A DNA stretch of 64,000 nt from Oscillospiraceae bacterium (GTDB taxonomy: Bacteria > Bacillota > Clostridia > Oscillospirales > JAAYXM01). Position 1 is the stretch's first letter; each line of letters starts with the position of its first letter. Of this stretch, positions 36,625 to 47,075 are shown piece by piece. The stretch is from positions 1 through 64,000 of the forward strand of contig JAFQME010000016.1 in NCBI GenBank assembly GCA_017421025.1. The letters are read 5' to 3'. The position numbers and the translations under genes were made by a program. The notes below the pieces were generated by a model. That model did no database searches, had not been told where the DNA came from, and saw nothing but the letters and a program-made list of their open reading frames with translations.

Positions 36625-36783
36625 TTATTCTTCTTCGAAATCCTCTTTGCCAACACCGCAGAGCGGGCAAACGTAATCTTCCGGGACATCCTCCCAAAGA
36701 GTGCCTGCCTCAATCCCTGCATCCATGTCGCCAAGGTCTTCGTCATACACATATCCACAAATAGTGCATACGTATTTTGCCAT
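36625..36783 (-). CDS. rubredoxin
   Basis: This electron carrier of only 52 residues has one iron held by Cys6, Cys9, Cys39 and Cys42 (CTICGY and CPLCGV), with the usual Tyr4, Tyr11, Trp30 and the loop [10 protein letters not shown]. The ATG at 36783 follows AAAGGATG. Rubredoxin passes electrons to superoxide reductase or rubrerythrin; a desulfoferrodoxin gene lies at 18979-19359. It is a single gene with its own candidate promoter at the end of uvrA. Confidence 0.95.
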   Translation of the reverse strand: MAKYVCTICGYVYDEDLGDMDAGIEAGTLWEDVPEDYVCPLCGVGKEDFEEE

Positions 36784-36819
36784 AGTCTTTCATCCTTTCT
36801 TTTGGGTTTTGTAAACATA

Positions 36820-36848
36820 ATTTATCATACGAACAAGAAGCTTGTCAA
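36820..36848 (-). promoter_or_regulatory. rubredoxin promoter candidate
   Basis: On the minus strand TTGACA (36843-36848) spans the stop codon of uvrA. After 17 bases the -10 is ATAAAT (or TAAATT one base on). The -10 is imperfect. Confidence 0.5.
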
Positions 36849-39685
36849 CCATTGTTCTTCGACAAAAGTTTTTGCAAATACTGCCCGGTGTAAGATTCTG
36901 CAGTCTGTGCAACGGTTTCCGGCGTACCGGAGCAAACCACACGACCACCTCCGTCGCCGCCTTCCGGTCCCAGGTCAATGATGTGGTCAGCGGTTTTGAT
37001 CACATCCAGATTGTGTTCAATGACCACCACAGTGTTCCCCGCTTCCACCAATTTATCCAACAGTTCGATCAAGCGGTGTACATCTGCGGTATGAAGCCCG
37101 GTGGTAGGTTCATCTAAGATATAGATGGTTTTTCCCGTGCTTCGTTTGGAGAGTTCGGTTGCAAGTTTGACACGTTGTGCCTCACCGCCCGAGAGGGTTG
37201 TCGACGATTGTCCCAGTTTGACATAGCCGAGACCAACGTCATTGAGGGTTTTTAACCAACGCTCCAGTTTCGGCAGATTCTTAAAGAATTCATATGCCTC
37301 TTCACAGGTCATATCCAACACTTCATAGATATTCTTACCTTTGTAACGAACCTCAAGGGTTTCACGGTTATAGCGTTTTCCGCCACACACATCACACGGG
37401 ACATAGATATCCGGCAAAAAGTGCATTTCAATTTTGACCAAGCCATCACCGGCGCAAGCTTCACAACGACCGCCACGCACGTTAAACGAGAAACGTCCGC
37501 TGTTATAGCCACGCATTTTTGCATCCGCAGTAGAGGCAAAAAGATTTCGAATTTCGCCAAACAGTCCGGTATAAGTGGCGGGGTTGGACCGTGGTGTTCT
37601 CCCGATGGGAGACTGGTCAATTGCAATGACTTTATCCAAATGCTCCAAGCCTTCCATTTTCTTAAACTTCCCCGGACGGTCTTTGGAACGATTGAGTTTT
37701 GATGCAAGATTCTTATACAGAATCTCATTGACCAAAGAAGATTTGCCCGACCCGGATACACCTGTGATACAAGTAAATGTACCAAGCGGGATCTCCACAT
37801 CCACGCACTTGAGGTTATTTTCCTCCGCACCGATGATTTTAAGGAATTTTCCATTTCCCGAGCGACGGGATTTGGGGACAGGGATCATGCGCACTCCGCT
37901 CAGATACTGTCCGGTAATCGAGTCTTGACATGCCATGATCTCTTCAGCAGTGCCGCTTGCAACAATTTTTCCGCCATGCACTCCCGCTCCCGGACCGACA
38001 TCAATAATATGATCTGCCGCACGCATGGTATCCTCGTCATGTTCTACCACAAGAAGCGTGTTTCCCAAATCACGCAGACGTTTCAGGGTTGCAAGCAGTT
38101 TATCGTTATCCCGCTGATGCAAACCGATTGACGGTTCATCCAAAATATACAGCACACCCATCAGTGCTGAACCAATTTGGGTTGCAAGGCGGATTCGCTG
38201 ACTCTCACCGCCCGAAAGAGTGCCTGCACTGCGAGCAAGGGTGAGATATTCAAGACCGACGTTCTTCAGAAACCCAAGTCTTGTTTTTGCTTCTTTGATT
38301 ACACGCTCTGCAATTTGGTTTTCACGGGGAGTAAGTTTTCCCGGTAGTTCTTCAATAAATTTCAATGCATTGCTCACTGACATTTCGGTAAGTTCAATGA
38401 TATTGATCCCACCGACCGTGACCGCAAGCGCTTCTTTCCTCAACCGTTTTCCATGGCAAGCCGAGCATTCCACATTCGACATGGATTCTTCGATTTCCGC
38501 ACGCATGGCTTCACTGGAAGTGTCACGGTAACGTCGTTCCAAATTCGGAATGACGCCTTCAAAACGCTGTGTATAAGTTCCGCTCCCATATGCTTTATCA
38601 TAGGTAAGTTCAATTTTTTCATTCCCGGTACCGTATAAAATGGCGTCCACAATCTCTTGTGACAGCTGCTCAATCGGAGTGGCAAGATCAAATCCGTATT
38701 TCTTGACCAAGCCGTCATAATACATCCGTGCCATAGAACCTTCGTCTGCTTTACGCCAACCGTTTGCATTGATCCCCCCCTCCAGAATAGAGAGTTTCGG
38801 ATTTGGAATAATGCTGTCCGGATTGAGTTTCATCCATGTGCCGAGACCGGTACATTCCGGGCACGCACCGTAGGGATTGTTAAACGAGAACATTCGTGGG
38901 GTGAGTTCTTCAATACTGACGCCGCAATCATCGCAGGCATAGTTTTGAGAAAACAGGAGTTCTTCTCCCCCAATCACATCAACAATGACAATTCCGCCCG
39001 AGAGTTGGGCTGCCATTTCCACCGAATCTGTGATACGGGCACGTGCATCTTCTTTTACCACCACACGGTCTACCACAATTTCGATATGATGCTTTTTGTT
39101 TTTTTCCAAAACGATTTGTTCCGAGAGATCATATAAATTTCCATCTACACGCACACGAACATAGCCGGATTTTTTTGCATCTTCAAAGATTTTCTGATGC
39201 TCGCCTTTCCTGCCTCGGACCATTGGAGCCAAGATTTGCAGTTTGCTTCCTTCCGGCATCGCCATGATCTTGTCCATGATCTGGTCAATGGTTTGTTGGC
39301 GGATCTCTTTGCCGCAAACAGGGCAATGTGGAATCCCGACACGTGCCCACAAAAGGCGCAGATAGTCATAAATCTCGGTGACAGTACCGACGGTGGAACG
39401 GGGGTTTTTCGATGTGGTTTTCTGGTCAATCGCAATAGCAGGCGACAGCCCATCGATTTGGTCTACATCCGGCTTTTCCATCCGTCCCAAGAACATACGG
39501 GCATAGGACGACAGTGATTCCACATAACGGCGCTGTCCTTCGGCATAGATGGTATCAAATGCCAAACTGGACTTCCCTGAGCCGGAAAGCCCGGTAATCA
39601 CCACCAGTTGATCTCGTGGGATTGTGACATCAATATTTTTCAAGTTGTGCTCTCTTGCACCTTTAATCGAGATGTTTTGATTCAT
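36845..39685 (-). CDS. uvrA: excinuclease ABC subunit A
   Basis: UvrA finds bulky DNA damage and loads UvrB. This protein of 946 residues carries two ABC ATPase modules: Walker A at [14 protein letters not shown] (about 32) and [14 protein letters not shown] (about 640), with signatures [12 protein letters not shown] and [12 protein letters not shown]. Zinc sites are CDDC...CPEC and CEACAGDG...CDVCGG. It overlaps the uvrB stop by four bases. Length is normal. Confidence 0.98.
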   Translation of the reverse strand: MNQNISIKGAREHNLKNIDVTIPRDQLVVITGLSGSGKSSLAFDTIYAEGQRRYVESLSSYARMFLGRMEKPDVDQIDGLSPAIAIDQKTTSKNPRSTVGTVTEIYDYLRLLWARVGIPHCPVCGKEIRQQTIDQIMDKIMAMPEGSKLQILAPMVRGRKGEHQKIFEDAKKSGYVRVRVDGNLYDLSEQIVLEKNKKHHIEIVVDRVVVKEDARARITDSVEMAAQLSGGIVIVDVIGGEELLFSQNYACDDCGVSIEELTPRMFSFNNPYGACPECTGLGTWMKLNPDSIIPNPKLSILEGGINANGWRKADEGSMARMYYDGLVKKYGFDLATPIEQLSQEIVDAILYGTGNEKIELTYDKAYGSGTYTQRFEGVIPNLERRYRDTSSEAMRAEIEESMSNVECSACHGKRLRKEALAVTVGGINIIELTEMSVSNALKFIEELPGKLTPRENQIAERVIKEAKTRLGFLKNVGLEYLTLARSAGTLSGGESQRIRLATQIGSALMGVLYILDEPSIGLHQRDNDKLLATLKRLRDLGNTLLVVEHDEDTMRAADHIIDVGPGAGVHGGKIVASGTAEEIMACQDSITGQYLSGVRMIPVPKSRRSGNGKFLKIIGAEENNLKCVDVEIPLGTFTCITGVSGSGKSSLVNEILYKNLASKLNRSKDRPGKFKKMEGLEHLDKVIAIDQSPIGRTPRSNPATYTGLFGEIRNLFASTADAKMRGYNSGRFSFNVRGGRCEACAGDGLVKIEMHFLPDIYVPCDVCGGKRYNRETLEVRYKGKNIYEVLDMTCEEAYEFFKNLPKLERWLKTLNDVGLGYVKLGQSSTTLSGGEAQRVKLATELSKRSTGKTIYILDEPTTGLHTADVHRLIELLDKLVEAGNTVVVIEHNLDVIKTADHIIDLGPEGGDGGGRVVCSGTPETVAQTAESYTGQYLQKLLSKNNG

Positions 39686-41649
39686 TTTGCTTTCTCCATA
39701 TCGCCGCGCAGCTGAATCATCTGATCACGCAGCACAGCAGCATATTCGAAGTCGAGCATTTTCGCCGCTTCTTTCATTTGTTTTTCAAGTTCTTGGATTT
39801 TCGCTTCAGCGTCTTTGATACTCAGACGTTTTTTCTTTCCGCCCTTTGCCTCCTGGGAAATCACAATGATATCATGCACCTGTTTTTTGATGGTTTTCGG
39901 AACAATCCCGTGTTCCTCATTAAATTTTTGCTGAAGTGCCCGACGACGGTTGGTTTCATCGATGGCACGGCGCATGGAATCAGTTTCACTGTCTGCATAT
40001 AATATGACCAAACCGTGGTCGTTTCTTGCAGCACGTCCAATGGTCTGAATAAGTGAAGTCTCGCTGCGCAAGAACCCTTCCTTATCCGCATCCAGAATTG
40101 CAACCAGAGAAACCTCAGGGATATCCAAGCCTTCACGGAGCAAGTTAATCCCAATCAACACATCAAACACACCCATACGCAAATCACGAATGAGTTCCAT
40201 TCGTTCAATGGTTTCAACATCGTGGTGCAGATAACGCACTTTGATCTCCATCCCCTCAAGATAGGAGGTGAGATCTTCCGCCATTTTCTTTGTGAGTGTG
40301 GTAATCAAAACACGCTCGTCTTTTTTTACACGGGCATTGATTTCGCCCACCAAATCGTCAATTTGTCCTTCCACAGGACGCACCGAGATTTCCGGATCCA
40401 ACAGACCGGTTGGACGAATCAACTGTTCCACTACTTGGGCACTGCGTTCTCGCTCATAGGTTCCCGGAGTCGCAGAAACATAAACCACTTGATTGATATG
40501 CTGCTCAAACTCCTCGAAATTGAGGGGTCGATTGTCATACGCAGATGGCAAGCGAAATCCGAATTTGACCAGGGTATCCTTGCGGGAACGATCTCCCGCA
40601 TACATTCCTCGCACTTGCGGGAGTGTCACATGGGATTCATCCACCACCAAAAGAAAATCCTCGGGGAAATAGTCCATCAGGGTAAATGGCGGACTTCCCG
40701 CTTTGCGTCCGCTGATGACACGGGAATAGTTTTCAATTCCGTTGCAATAGCCGATTTCTTGCATCATTTCCACGTCATACAACGTCCGTTGACGGATGCG
40801 TTGTGCTTCAATCAGCTGTCCGTTTTTCTCAAAGAACTTCACACGTTCTTCCATTTCTTCCATAATTTCATCAATTGCACGTGCCATTTTCTCCGGCGTT
40901 GCAACATAATGCGATGCAGGATAGACCGCAACGTGCATGAGTTCCCGCAACGGTGTTCCCGTGAGGACATTGATTTCCGAGATTCGATCCACTTCATCGC
41001 CAAACAATTCAATCCGAACAGCACGATCAGACGAATAGACAGGGAAAATCTCGATCACATCACCACGAACACGGAATTTGTTTCGTTCAAACGCCACATC
41101 GTTGCGTTCATAACGGATATCCACCAACCGCTTCAGAATCTTCTCTCGTGAGATTTCCTGCCCTTTACGCAGAGAAAGCACCATGCTTTGATAGTCGATT
41201 GGGTCTCCCAAGCCGTAAATACAGGAAACGCTTGCAACGATGATAACATCCCGTCGTTCCGAAAGTGAAGAAGTCGCACTATGACGCAACCGGTCAATCT
41301 CCTGATTGGTCGCAGAATCCTTTTCGATATAGGTATCGGTATGCGGAATATAGGCTTCCGGCTGATAGTAGTCAAAATAGGATACGAAGTATTCCACTGC
41401 ATTTTCCGGAAAAAACTCACGGAATTCCGAGCAAAGTTGTGCCGCAAGTGTTTTATTATGAGCGAGCACCAAAGTCGGCTTTTGCACACGTTCGATCAGA
41501 TTTGCAATGGTAAATGTTTTTCCGGAGCCGGTCACACCAAGCAAAGTCTGCTCATTAAGCCCGAGTTCGATCCCCTGCGCAAGCGCATCGATCGCCTCGG
41601 GCTGGTCACCACTTGGCCGATATTGAGAAACAACCTTGAATTCTCCCAT
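39682..41649 (-). CDS. uvrB: excinuclease ABC subunit B
   Basis: This 655-residue helicase-like subunit checks damage after UvrA and recruits UvrC. Walker A is [15 protein letters not shown] (about 40), the beta-hairpin has [12 protein letters not shown] (about 95), and helicase motif VI is QTIGRAARN. The UVR motif that binds UvrC lies at the C-terminus (about 615-650, [20 protein letters not shown]). It lies between radC and uvrA, in one repair operon. Confidence 0.98.
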   Translation of the reverse strand: MGEFKVVSQYRPSGDQPEAIDALAQGIELGLNEQTLLGVTGSGKTFTIANLIERVQKPTLVLAHNKTLAAQLCSEFREFFPENAVEYFVSYFDYYQPEAYIPHTDTYIEKDSATNQEIDRLRHSATSSLSERRDVIIVASVSCIYGLGDPIDYQSMVLSLRKGQEISREKILKRLVDIRYERNDVAFERNKFRVRGDVIEIFPVYSSDRAVRIELFGDEVDRISEINVLTGTPLRELMHVAVYPASHYVATPEKMARAIDEIMEEMEERVKFFEKNGQLIEAQRIRQRTLYDVEMMQEIGYCNGIENYSRVISGRKAGSPPFTLMDYFPEDFLLVVDESHVTLPQVRGMYAGDRSRKDTLVKFGFRLPSAYDNRPLNFEEFEQHINQVVYVSATPGTYERERSAQVVEQLIRPTGLLDPEISVRPVEGQIDDLVGEINARVKKDERVLITTLTKKMAEDLTSYLEGMEIKVRYLHHDVETIERMELIRDLRMGVFDVLIGINLLREGLDIPEVSLVAILDADKEGFLRSETSLIQTIGRAARNDHGLVILYADSETDSMRRAIDETNRRRALQQKFNEEHGIVPKTIKKQVHDIIVISQEAKGGKKKRLSIKDAEAKIQELEKQMKEAAKMLDFEYAAVLRDQMIQLRGDMEKAK

Positions 41650-41675
41650 TTTCTACTCTCCGATCTGCTGAACAC

Positions 41676-42353
41676 TTACCAAATGGAGACGACTCCTCCG
41701 GTATCTCGGATGGAAACAAAATCATCGCCGTCCATAATCAAATGGTCCAACAGAATAATTTCAGAATCTTGCAGGATGTTCTTGATTCGTCTTGTGATTG
41801 CAATATCTTCCTGTGAAGGAATTGCAACACCACACGGGTGGTTATGTGCAAGCACCACTTTGGTTGCATTATACTTGGTCGCAACCGTGAGCAAATTTCG
41901 CAGAGTGAACGAAACCGCAGCAACGCCGCCCTCACCCAAGAAATCACAACCAAGCACTTTATGCGAAGCGTTCATGCACAAAAGATATACCAATTCATTC
42001 CGTTCACCCAAGAAGTACGGTTTCAGATACTCACCGAAATCTTCTGTGGTGTACAATACGTTATCCACCTTATTTTTCGAATGGAGATAGCCCCGCAAAT
42101 ACACCTGAAGTAATTTGATTTTTTGTGCAATCGTCTGACCGACACCATCCACTGCCATTAAAGACTCTAACGGTGCATCCACCACTTGAGCGAATGTTCC
42201 GAATTCATCAATCAAACGATTTGCAAGCGCATGCATATCCTTTCGAGGGACAATGCCATGCAAATACGATTCTAAAACAACATACTCGGGAACATCTTGT
42301 ACCCGTTGACTCAAGAGGCGGTCTCGAACTCTTTGGCGATGTCCTTCTGCCAT
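41676..42353 (-). CDS. radC: RadC-family JAB-domain protein
   Basis: This 225-residue protein has an N-terminal helix-hairpin-helix part (about 60-80, LMAVDGVGQTIAQKIKLLQ) and a C-terminal JAB/MPN metalloprotease fold (about 100-225) with the metal motif AHNHPCGVAIPSQEDI. RadC proteins were once thought to act in repair; their true role is unclear, and many are linked to DNA uptake or mobile elements. Here it shares an operon with uvrB and uvrA, which supports a DNA-repair context. Confidence 0.92.
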   Translation of the reverse strand: MAEGHRQRVRDRLLSQRVQDVPEYVVLESYLHGIVPRKDMHALANRLIDEFGTFAQVVDAPLESLMAVDGVGQTIAQKIKLLQVYLRGYLHSKNKVDNVLYTTEDFGEYLKPYFLGERNELVYLLCMNASHKVLGCDFLGEGGVAAVSFTLRNLLTVATKYNATKVVLAHNHPCGVAIPSQEDIAITRRIKNILQDSEIILLDHLIMDGDDFVSIRDTGGVVSIW

Positions 42354-42403
42354 GTTGAAACCTCCCTTTCTCTATCATATTTTGATCCAAAACGATTAAA
42401 ATC

Positions 42404-42432
42404 ATTGTAACAAAAAACGAACAATTGGTCAA
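42404..42432 (-). promoter_or_regulatory. radC-uvrB-uvrA promoter
   Basis: On the minus strand TTGACC (42427-42432), 17 bases, TACAAT (42404-42409). No SOS box (GAAC-N4-GTTC type) is evident over it. Confidence 0.75.
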
Positions 42433-42468
42433 GCATCGCCTCATGCTCAGACTTCTTGTTTTTTAGGC

Positions 42469-42514
42469 TTGTTTTCTTGTCATTTTGTGATATAATAAAT
42501 TGATGTATTATAAT
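42469..42514 (+). promoter_or_regulatory. metK promoter region, two candidate -10 boxes
   Basis: Two TATAAT boxes occur, at 42491-42496 (with TTGTTT at 42469-42474, 16-base spacer) and 42509-42514 (with TTGTGA at 42485-42490, 18-base spacer). The second would start transcription almost at the first metK ATG. There is no room for a SAM riboswitch. Confidence 0.55.
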
Positions 42515-42522
42515 AGAAATGG

Positions 42523-43716
42523 ATGATGAAGATGTTGAAAAAGCAATTTACTTCCGAATCTGTCACCGAAGGACATCCGGATAAGGTTTGCGACCAAATC
42601 TCGGATGCGGTGCTGGATGCGATTTTAAAAGATGACCCCAATGCTCGTGTTGCTTGTGAAACCGTGGTCACAACCGGTATGACAATGGTCATGGGCGAGA
42701 TTACAACTGAATGCTATGTCGATATCCCCGCCATTGCTCGTAAGACCATCGAAGAAATCGGTTATTGCGGTGCAGATTCCGGATTTGACTATAAGACCTG
42801 CGCTGTCCTCACCTCAATTGACGAGCAATCCCCCGACATTGCAATGGGTGTCAACAACTCCGATGAATACAAGACCGAATCCAGCGACGAGGCAAACCTG
42901 ATCGGCGCCGGTGACCAAGGCATGATGTTTGGCTTTGCCTGTGATGAGACCGACACTCTCATGCCGGCTCCCATCACCTATGCGCACCGTCTTTCCCGCC
43001 GTCTTGCGGAAGTCCGCAAGTCCGGCGAAGTGGATTTCCTTTTCCCGGACGGAAAGAGCCAGGTCACATTCTCCTATAACGAAGATGGTTCTATCGCTCG
43101 TTGCGATACTGTGGTCCTCTCCGCTCAGCACCATGCAGACGTTTCACTCTCAACCTTGCGTGACGCATTGACCGAAACGGTCATTAAACCCATCATGCCC
43201 GAGCAGTACATGGATGCAGATACCAAAATTTTCATTAACCCGACCGGACGTTTTGTCATTGGCGGTCCGCAGGGTGATTCCGGTTTGACCGGGCGCAAAA
43301 TCATCGTTGATACATATGGCGGCTATGCAAGCCACGGCGGCGGTGCTTTTTCCGGAAAGGATCCGACCAAAGTAGACCGTTCCGCAGCTTATATGGCACG
43401 CTATATTGCAAAGAATATCGTTGGCGCAGGCTTGGCTCGCCGCTGCGAGGTTCAGCTTGCTTACGCAATCGGCGTTGCACATCCGGTCTCTGTTTTTGTA
43501 GACACCCGTGGCACCGGTGTGATTTCAGACGAAGCGCTCGCCGATTTGATTCGTGAACAGTTTGATATGCGCCCCTCGAAGATCATTTCCTTCTTCGATT
43601 TGCGCCGTCCGCTTTACCGTCAGGTTGCGGCATACGGTCATTTCGGTCGTTCGGATCTTGATCTGCCGTGGGAGCGTTTGGATGCTGTACCTGCACTTCG
43701 TGCAGCAGCTCGATAA
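42523..43716 (+). CDS. metK: S-adenosylmethionine synthetase
   Basis: MetK makes SAM from methionine and ATP. It has 397 residues, with the opening [21 protein letters not shown], then [17 protein letters not shown] and the P-loop-like [19 protein letters not shown]. Three ATGs lie in frame at 42523, 42526 and 42532; none has a clear ribosome site, which is unusual in this window. The first is given, but the third ([10 protein letters not shown]) agrees best with family starts. A dehydrogenase gene follows after 18 bases. Confidence 0.95.
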   Translation: MMKMLKKQFTSESVTEGHPDKVCDQISDAVLDAILKDDPNARVACETVVTTGMTMVMGEITTECYVDIPAIARKTIEEIGYCGADSGFDYKTCAVLTSIDEQSPDIAMGVNNSDEYKTESSDEANLIGAGDQGMMFGFACDETDTLMPAPITYAHRLSRRLAEVRKSGEVDFLFPDGKSQVTFSYNEDGSIARCDTVVLSAQHHADVSLSTLRDALTETVIKPIMPEQYMDADTKIFINPTGRFVIGGPQGDSGLTGRKIIVDTYGGYASHGGGAFSGKDPTKVDRSAAYMARYIAKNIVGAGLARRCEVQLAYAIGVAHPVSVFVDTRGTGVISDEALADLIREQFDMRPSKIISFFDLRRPLYRQVAAYGHFGRSDLDLPWERLDAVPALRAAAR

Positions 43717-43734
43717 ATAAGGAGGAAGTCACTT

Positions 43735-44931
43735 ATGAAAACAATCACAGTTGTCGGCATGGGTTACATTGGTCTCCCCACTGCGATCACACTCGCTCGT
43801 GGCGGATTCGACGTTTGCGGTTTTGATGTCAACACCGCAGTGCTCGATTCCCTCCGTGCAGGAAAACTCCACATTGTGGAACCCGGTTTGCAAGAGGCTC
43901 TCACCGAGACCATCAACTCCGGGCGTCTCACCTTCTCTGACACTTGCCCGACTTCAGATGCATATATCATTTGTGTTCCCACCCCGTTCTCGGTGGAAAA
44001 CGGAAAGCGCCGTGCAGATCTCAAGTATGTTGATTCCGCTGCTGCAACCGTCGGTCGTGCAATCAAGCCGGGCGCTTTGGTCATTTTGGAATCCACCGTT
44101 CCCCCTCGCACAACCGAGCGCATGGCAAAGGTTTTGGAAGAGTCCAGCGGACTCACCCGTGACCAGTTCTATACTGCACACTGCCCCGAGCGTATCATTC
44201 CGGGCCAGATGCTCCGTGAACTTCGTGAAAACGACCGCATCATTGGCGCATCCTCTCCTGAAGCAGCCGAGCTTGTGGTTGAAATTTATTCCAAGGTGGT
44301 ACAGGGCGGTAAGCTCCATGTCACCAACGATGTCACCGCTGAAATGTGCAAGCTTTGCGAAAACACTTTCCGTGATATCAACATTGCATTTGCAAACGAA
44401 CTCTCTATGATCTGTGATCCGTTGGGCGTAGATGTCTTTGAGTTGATCGAGCTTGCAAACTGCCATCCCCGTGTCAACATTCTCACTCCGGGTGCTGGTG
44501 TTGGCGGACACTGTATCGCTGTCGACCCGTGGTTCATCCACGAGCAGTTTGAAGACACCACTCCGTTGATTCTGGCAGCACGTCAGGAAAACGATTTCAA
44601 ACCGTTCTACGTTGCAAAGAAAGTGCACGAGCTTGCTCCCGATGCAACCATTGCAGTCCTCGGCATGGCATACAAGCCGAATGTTGACGACCTCCGTGAG
44701 AGCCCGTCCATCACCATGGCACACGAGTTTGAGAAACTGGGGCACAAAGTCATTTGCTGCGAGCCGAATGCATCGGTAGAGGCCATTGAAGGCATCCCGA
44801 ACTTCTCGCTTGCTGAAGCAATTGAAAAAGCTGATTTCTCAATCATCACCTTGGCACATGATGAATTCAAAGCTGACAAGCAGACGATTGCGAAGAAGCC
44901 GTTCTTCGATTGCATCGGACTTATGAGATAA
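43735..44931 (+). CDS. wecC: UDP-N-acetyl-D-mannosamine dehydrogenase-like, nucleotide-sugar dehydrogenase
   Basis: This 398-residue member of the UDP-glucose/GDP-mannose dehydrogenase family oxidises a UDP-sugar at C6 in two NAD-dependent steps. The Rossmann opening is VVGMGYIGLPTAITLARGG. The catalytic Cys lies in PGAGVGGHCIAVDPWF (about residue 260), which with the WF ending points to the WecC/ManNAc branch rather than UDP-glucose. It ends with LGMAYKPNVDDLRESPS. The product would feed surface polysaccharide. It lies after metK on the same strand and converges with a WecA-type gene. Confidence 0.88.
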   Translation: MKTITVVGMGYIGLPTAITLARGGFDVCGFDVNTAVLDSLRAGKLHIVEPGLQEALTETINSGRLTFSDTCPTSDAYIICVPTPFSVENGKRRADLKYVDSAAATVGRAIKPGALVILESTVPPRTTERMAKVLEESSGLTRDQFYTAHCPERIIPGQMLRELRENDRIIGASSPEAAELVVEIYSKVVQGGKLHVTNDVTAEMCKLCENTFRDINIAFANELSMICDPLGVDVFELIELANCHPRVNILTPGAGVGGHCIAVDPWFIHEQFEDTTPLILAARQENDFKPFYVAKKVHELAPDATIAVLGMAYKPNVDDLRESPSITMAHEFEKLGHKVICCEPNASVEAIEGIPNFSLAEAIEKADFSIITLAHDEFKADKQTIAKKPFFDCIGLMR

Positions 44932-44937
44932 TACAAC

Positions 44938-44976
44938 AAAACACACGGTCGAGCGAAACGCTCGACCGTGTGTTTT
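44938..44976. terminator. bidirectional terminator between wecC and wecA-like genes
   Basis: ACACACGGTCGAGCG pairs with CGCTCGACCGTGTGT around a tight loop (AAA), with A/T runs on both sides. Confidence 0.9.
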
Positions 44977-46053
44977 TTATTTGTCATCGTCTGTTTTGTT
45001 ATTATTGTCACGACTAAGCTCTTTGAAGAGTTTGTGACCAATTGCAAATGCGAGCATGACTGCAAGGAGCAACATGATGGCACGAATCTCACCGCTTGAG
45101 GTGAGCACCACTGCGCTAAGCCCCAAAAGACCGCTCATCATATACAGAATTGCGACAGACTGTTTTTGGTTAAAGCCCATATCAATCAGTTTGTGATGCA
45201 CATGACCACGGTCCGGTGCCATGGGGTTTTTGCCATGAATGACTCGACGGCCGATGGCAACCATGGTATCAAAGAGAGGCAGACCCAAAATGAGGAATGG
45301 GACCGCAAAAGACACCACAGCATAGAATTTGAAAAGTCCCGAGATTGACATGGAAGCGAGAATGAATCCAAGGAAAGTGGACCCGGTATCGCCCATGAAG
45401 ATTTTTGCCGGGTTGATGTTGTAAGGCAAGAAACCAATACATGCACCTGCGAGTGCTGCCATAATGATAGCGACATTCTGCTCAGAAACAATGATTGCGA
45501 TAACCAAAAGCGAGATGGACGCAATCGAGGAAACGCCGACTGCAAGGCCATCCAAGCCGTCAATCAGATTGACTGCATTGGTGATTGCAACAATCCAAAT
45601 CACAGTAACCGGAATGCTCCAGATACCAAGGTGCAAATGCGGGTCCGCACTCAACAGATTCGGATTTGTGATGGCTTCAATGACAGTTCCGTGCCAAACT
45701 ACCACAAGGGCAGCCAAAATCTGCACCACAAGTTTAAGGAGTGCGGGAAGCGGCATAATATCATCCACGATACCAAGAATCACGATGATGACTGCGCCCA
45801 GCAGGATTCCCTGCATTTGACGATCAATCGGAACAAAAAGCAGCACCGAGAGCAAGAATCCAAGGAAGATTGCAAGGCCGCCCATGCGAGGAATTGGAGT
45901 GGTATGCATACGACGAGCGTCTTTCGGAACATCAATTGCACCAACTTTATGTGCAAGGTTTTTGACAATAGGTGTTGCGGCAAATGCAATCACACCCGCA
46001 AGCGCAAATGCAGCAAAGGCCCACAACACAATTTTCAAATCTATTCCTAACAT
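44977..46053 (-). CDS. undecaprenyl-phosphate N-acetylhexosamine-1-phosphate transferase (WecA/TagO type)
   Basis: This 358-residue membrane enzyme with about ten helices loads a sugar phosphate on undecaprenyl phosphate, the first step of teichoic acid or other surface glycan synthesis. Motifs of the MraY/WecA superfamily are present: HTTPIPRMGGLAIFLG, ILGIVDDIMPLP, NAVNLIDGLDGLAVG and PDRGHVHHKLIDMG. The ATG at 46053 has AAAGGAG 9 bases ahead. It is in line with trpS, 15 bases downstream of that gene. The exact sugar is unknown. Confidence 0.9.
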   Translation of the reverse strand: MLGIDLKIVLWAFAAFALAGVIAFAATPIVKNLAHKVGAIDVPKDARRMHTTPIPRMGGLAIFLGFLLSVLLFVPIDRQMQGILLGAVIIVILGIVDDIMPLPALLKLVVQILAALVVVWHGTVIEAITNPNLLSADPHLHLGIWSIPVTVIWIVAITNAVNLIDGLDGLAVGVSSIASISLLVIAIIVSEQNVAIIMAALAGACIGFLPYNINPAKIFMGDTGSTFLGFILASMSISGLFKFYAVVSFAVPFLILGLPLFDTMVAIGRRVIHGKNPMAPDRGHVHHKLIDMGFNQKQSVAILYMMSGLLGLSAVVLTSSGEIRAIMLLLAVMLAFAIGHKLFKELSRDNNNKTDDDK

Positions 46054-46068
46054 TTCCAAAAACTCCTT

Positions 46069-47061
46069 TTACTTTTGAACAAAACCTACTTTTTTACGAA
46101 CTTTTCTCATGGTGCGTTCCGCAAGTGCTGCAGCACGCTCTGCATTTTCAGAACAAATGCCCATGAGGTAATCTTTTTCTTTCAAAAGCTCATTTGTTTT
46201 TTCACGGATAGGACGAAGCATTTCAACCACTGCTTCACCAACAGCAGGTTTGAAATCTCCGTATCCTTTCCCTTCGAATTCCGCTTCGATTTCAGAAAAT
46301 GTCTTTCCGGTTGCAATGGAGTAAATGGTCATCAGGTTATTGATGCCGTGTTTTCCTTCTCGGTATGCTACTTGCGCCTCGCTGTCTGTGACCGCACGCT
46401 TGAATTTCTTCATAATGACATCCGGCTCATCCAGCATCAGGATGCGGGCATTCGGGTTGGGGTCGGACTTGGACATTTTCTTTTCCGGCTCGGCAAGGCT
46501 CATGATGCGGCCGCCAACTTTGGGAATATAGCCATCCGGAACCACAAAAGTATTGCCGTAAATCCCGTTAAAGCGCTCTGCAATATTACGTGCAAGCTCC
46601 AGATGCTGTTTCTGATCGCTTCCGATCGGAACAAGATCTGCTTGATAAAGCAGGATATCTGCCGCCATAAGGACCGGATAATCAAACAACCCTGCATTAA
46701 CATTGTCCGCATGTTTTTGACTCTTGTCTTTAAACTGAGTCATACGGGAAAGCTCCCCGAACATGGTGTAGCAATTGAGCACCCAAGCAAGCTCCGCATG
46801 ATGCGGCACCACGCTTTGGATATACATGATATTCTCTTTCGGATCAAGTCCGCAAGCGATGAGCAATGCCAAAACCGCAAGGGACTGCTCACGCAGTTTT
46901 TTCGGATCCTGGCGAACGGTAATTGCGTGCATATCCACTGCGCAATACAAACAATGGTAGTCGTGCTGAATCTCCACCCAGTTTTTGAGTGCGCCGATGT
47001 AATTTCCCAGCGAGATATCACCGGACGGCTGGATTCCGGAAAATACGATTTTCTTATCCAT
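46069..47061 (-). CDS. trpS: tryptophanyl-tRNA synthetase
   Basis: This class I synthetase of 330 residues has the HIGH-equivalent PSGDISLGNYIGAL near residue 13 and the KMSKS loop EKKMSKSDPNPN near 195. The CYTMFGELSRMTQFKDKS segment is typical of TrpS. No T-box leader is present; it follows the aminotransferase gene after 14 bases. Confidence 0.97.
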   Translation of the reverse strand: MDKKIVFSGIQPSGDISLGNYIGALKNWVEIQHDYHCLYCAVDMHAITVRQDPKKLREQSLAVLALLIACGLDPKENIMYIQSVVPHHAELAWVLNCYTMFGELSRMTQFKDKSQKHADNVNAGLFDYPVLMAADILLYQADLVPIGSDQKQHLELARNIAERFNGIYGNTFVVPDGYIPKVGGRIMSLAEPEKKMSKSDPNPNARILMLDEPDVIMKKFKRAVTDSEAQVAYREGKHGINNLMTIYSIATGKTFSEIEAEFEGKGYGDFKPAVGEAVVEMLRPIREKTNELLKEKDYLMGICSENAERAAALAERTMRKVRKKVGFVQK

Positions 47062-47075
47062 GAGAAACGCTCCTC

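Noticed and set aside
36588-36818. 76-codon minus-strand open frame across the rubredoxin gene
   Set aside because: It is the shifted frame of rubredoxin; the correct frame with four iron Cys is 36625-36783.
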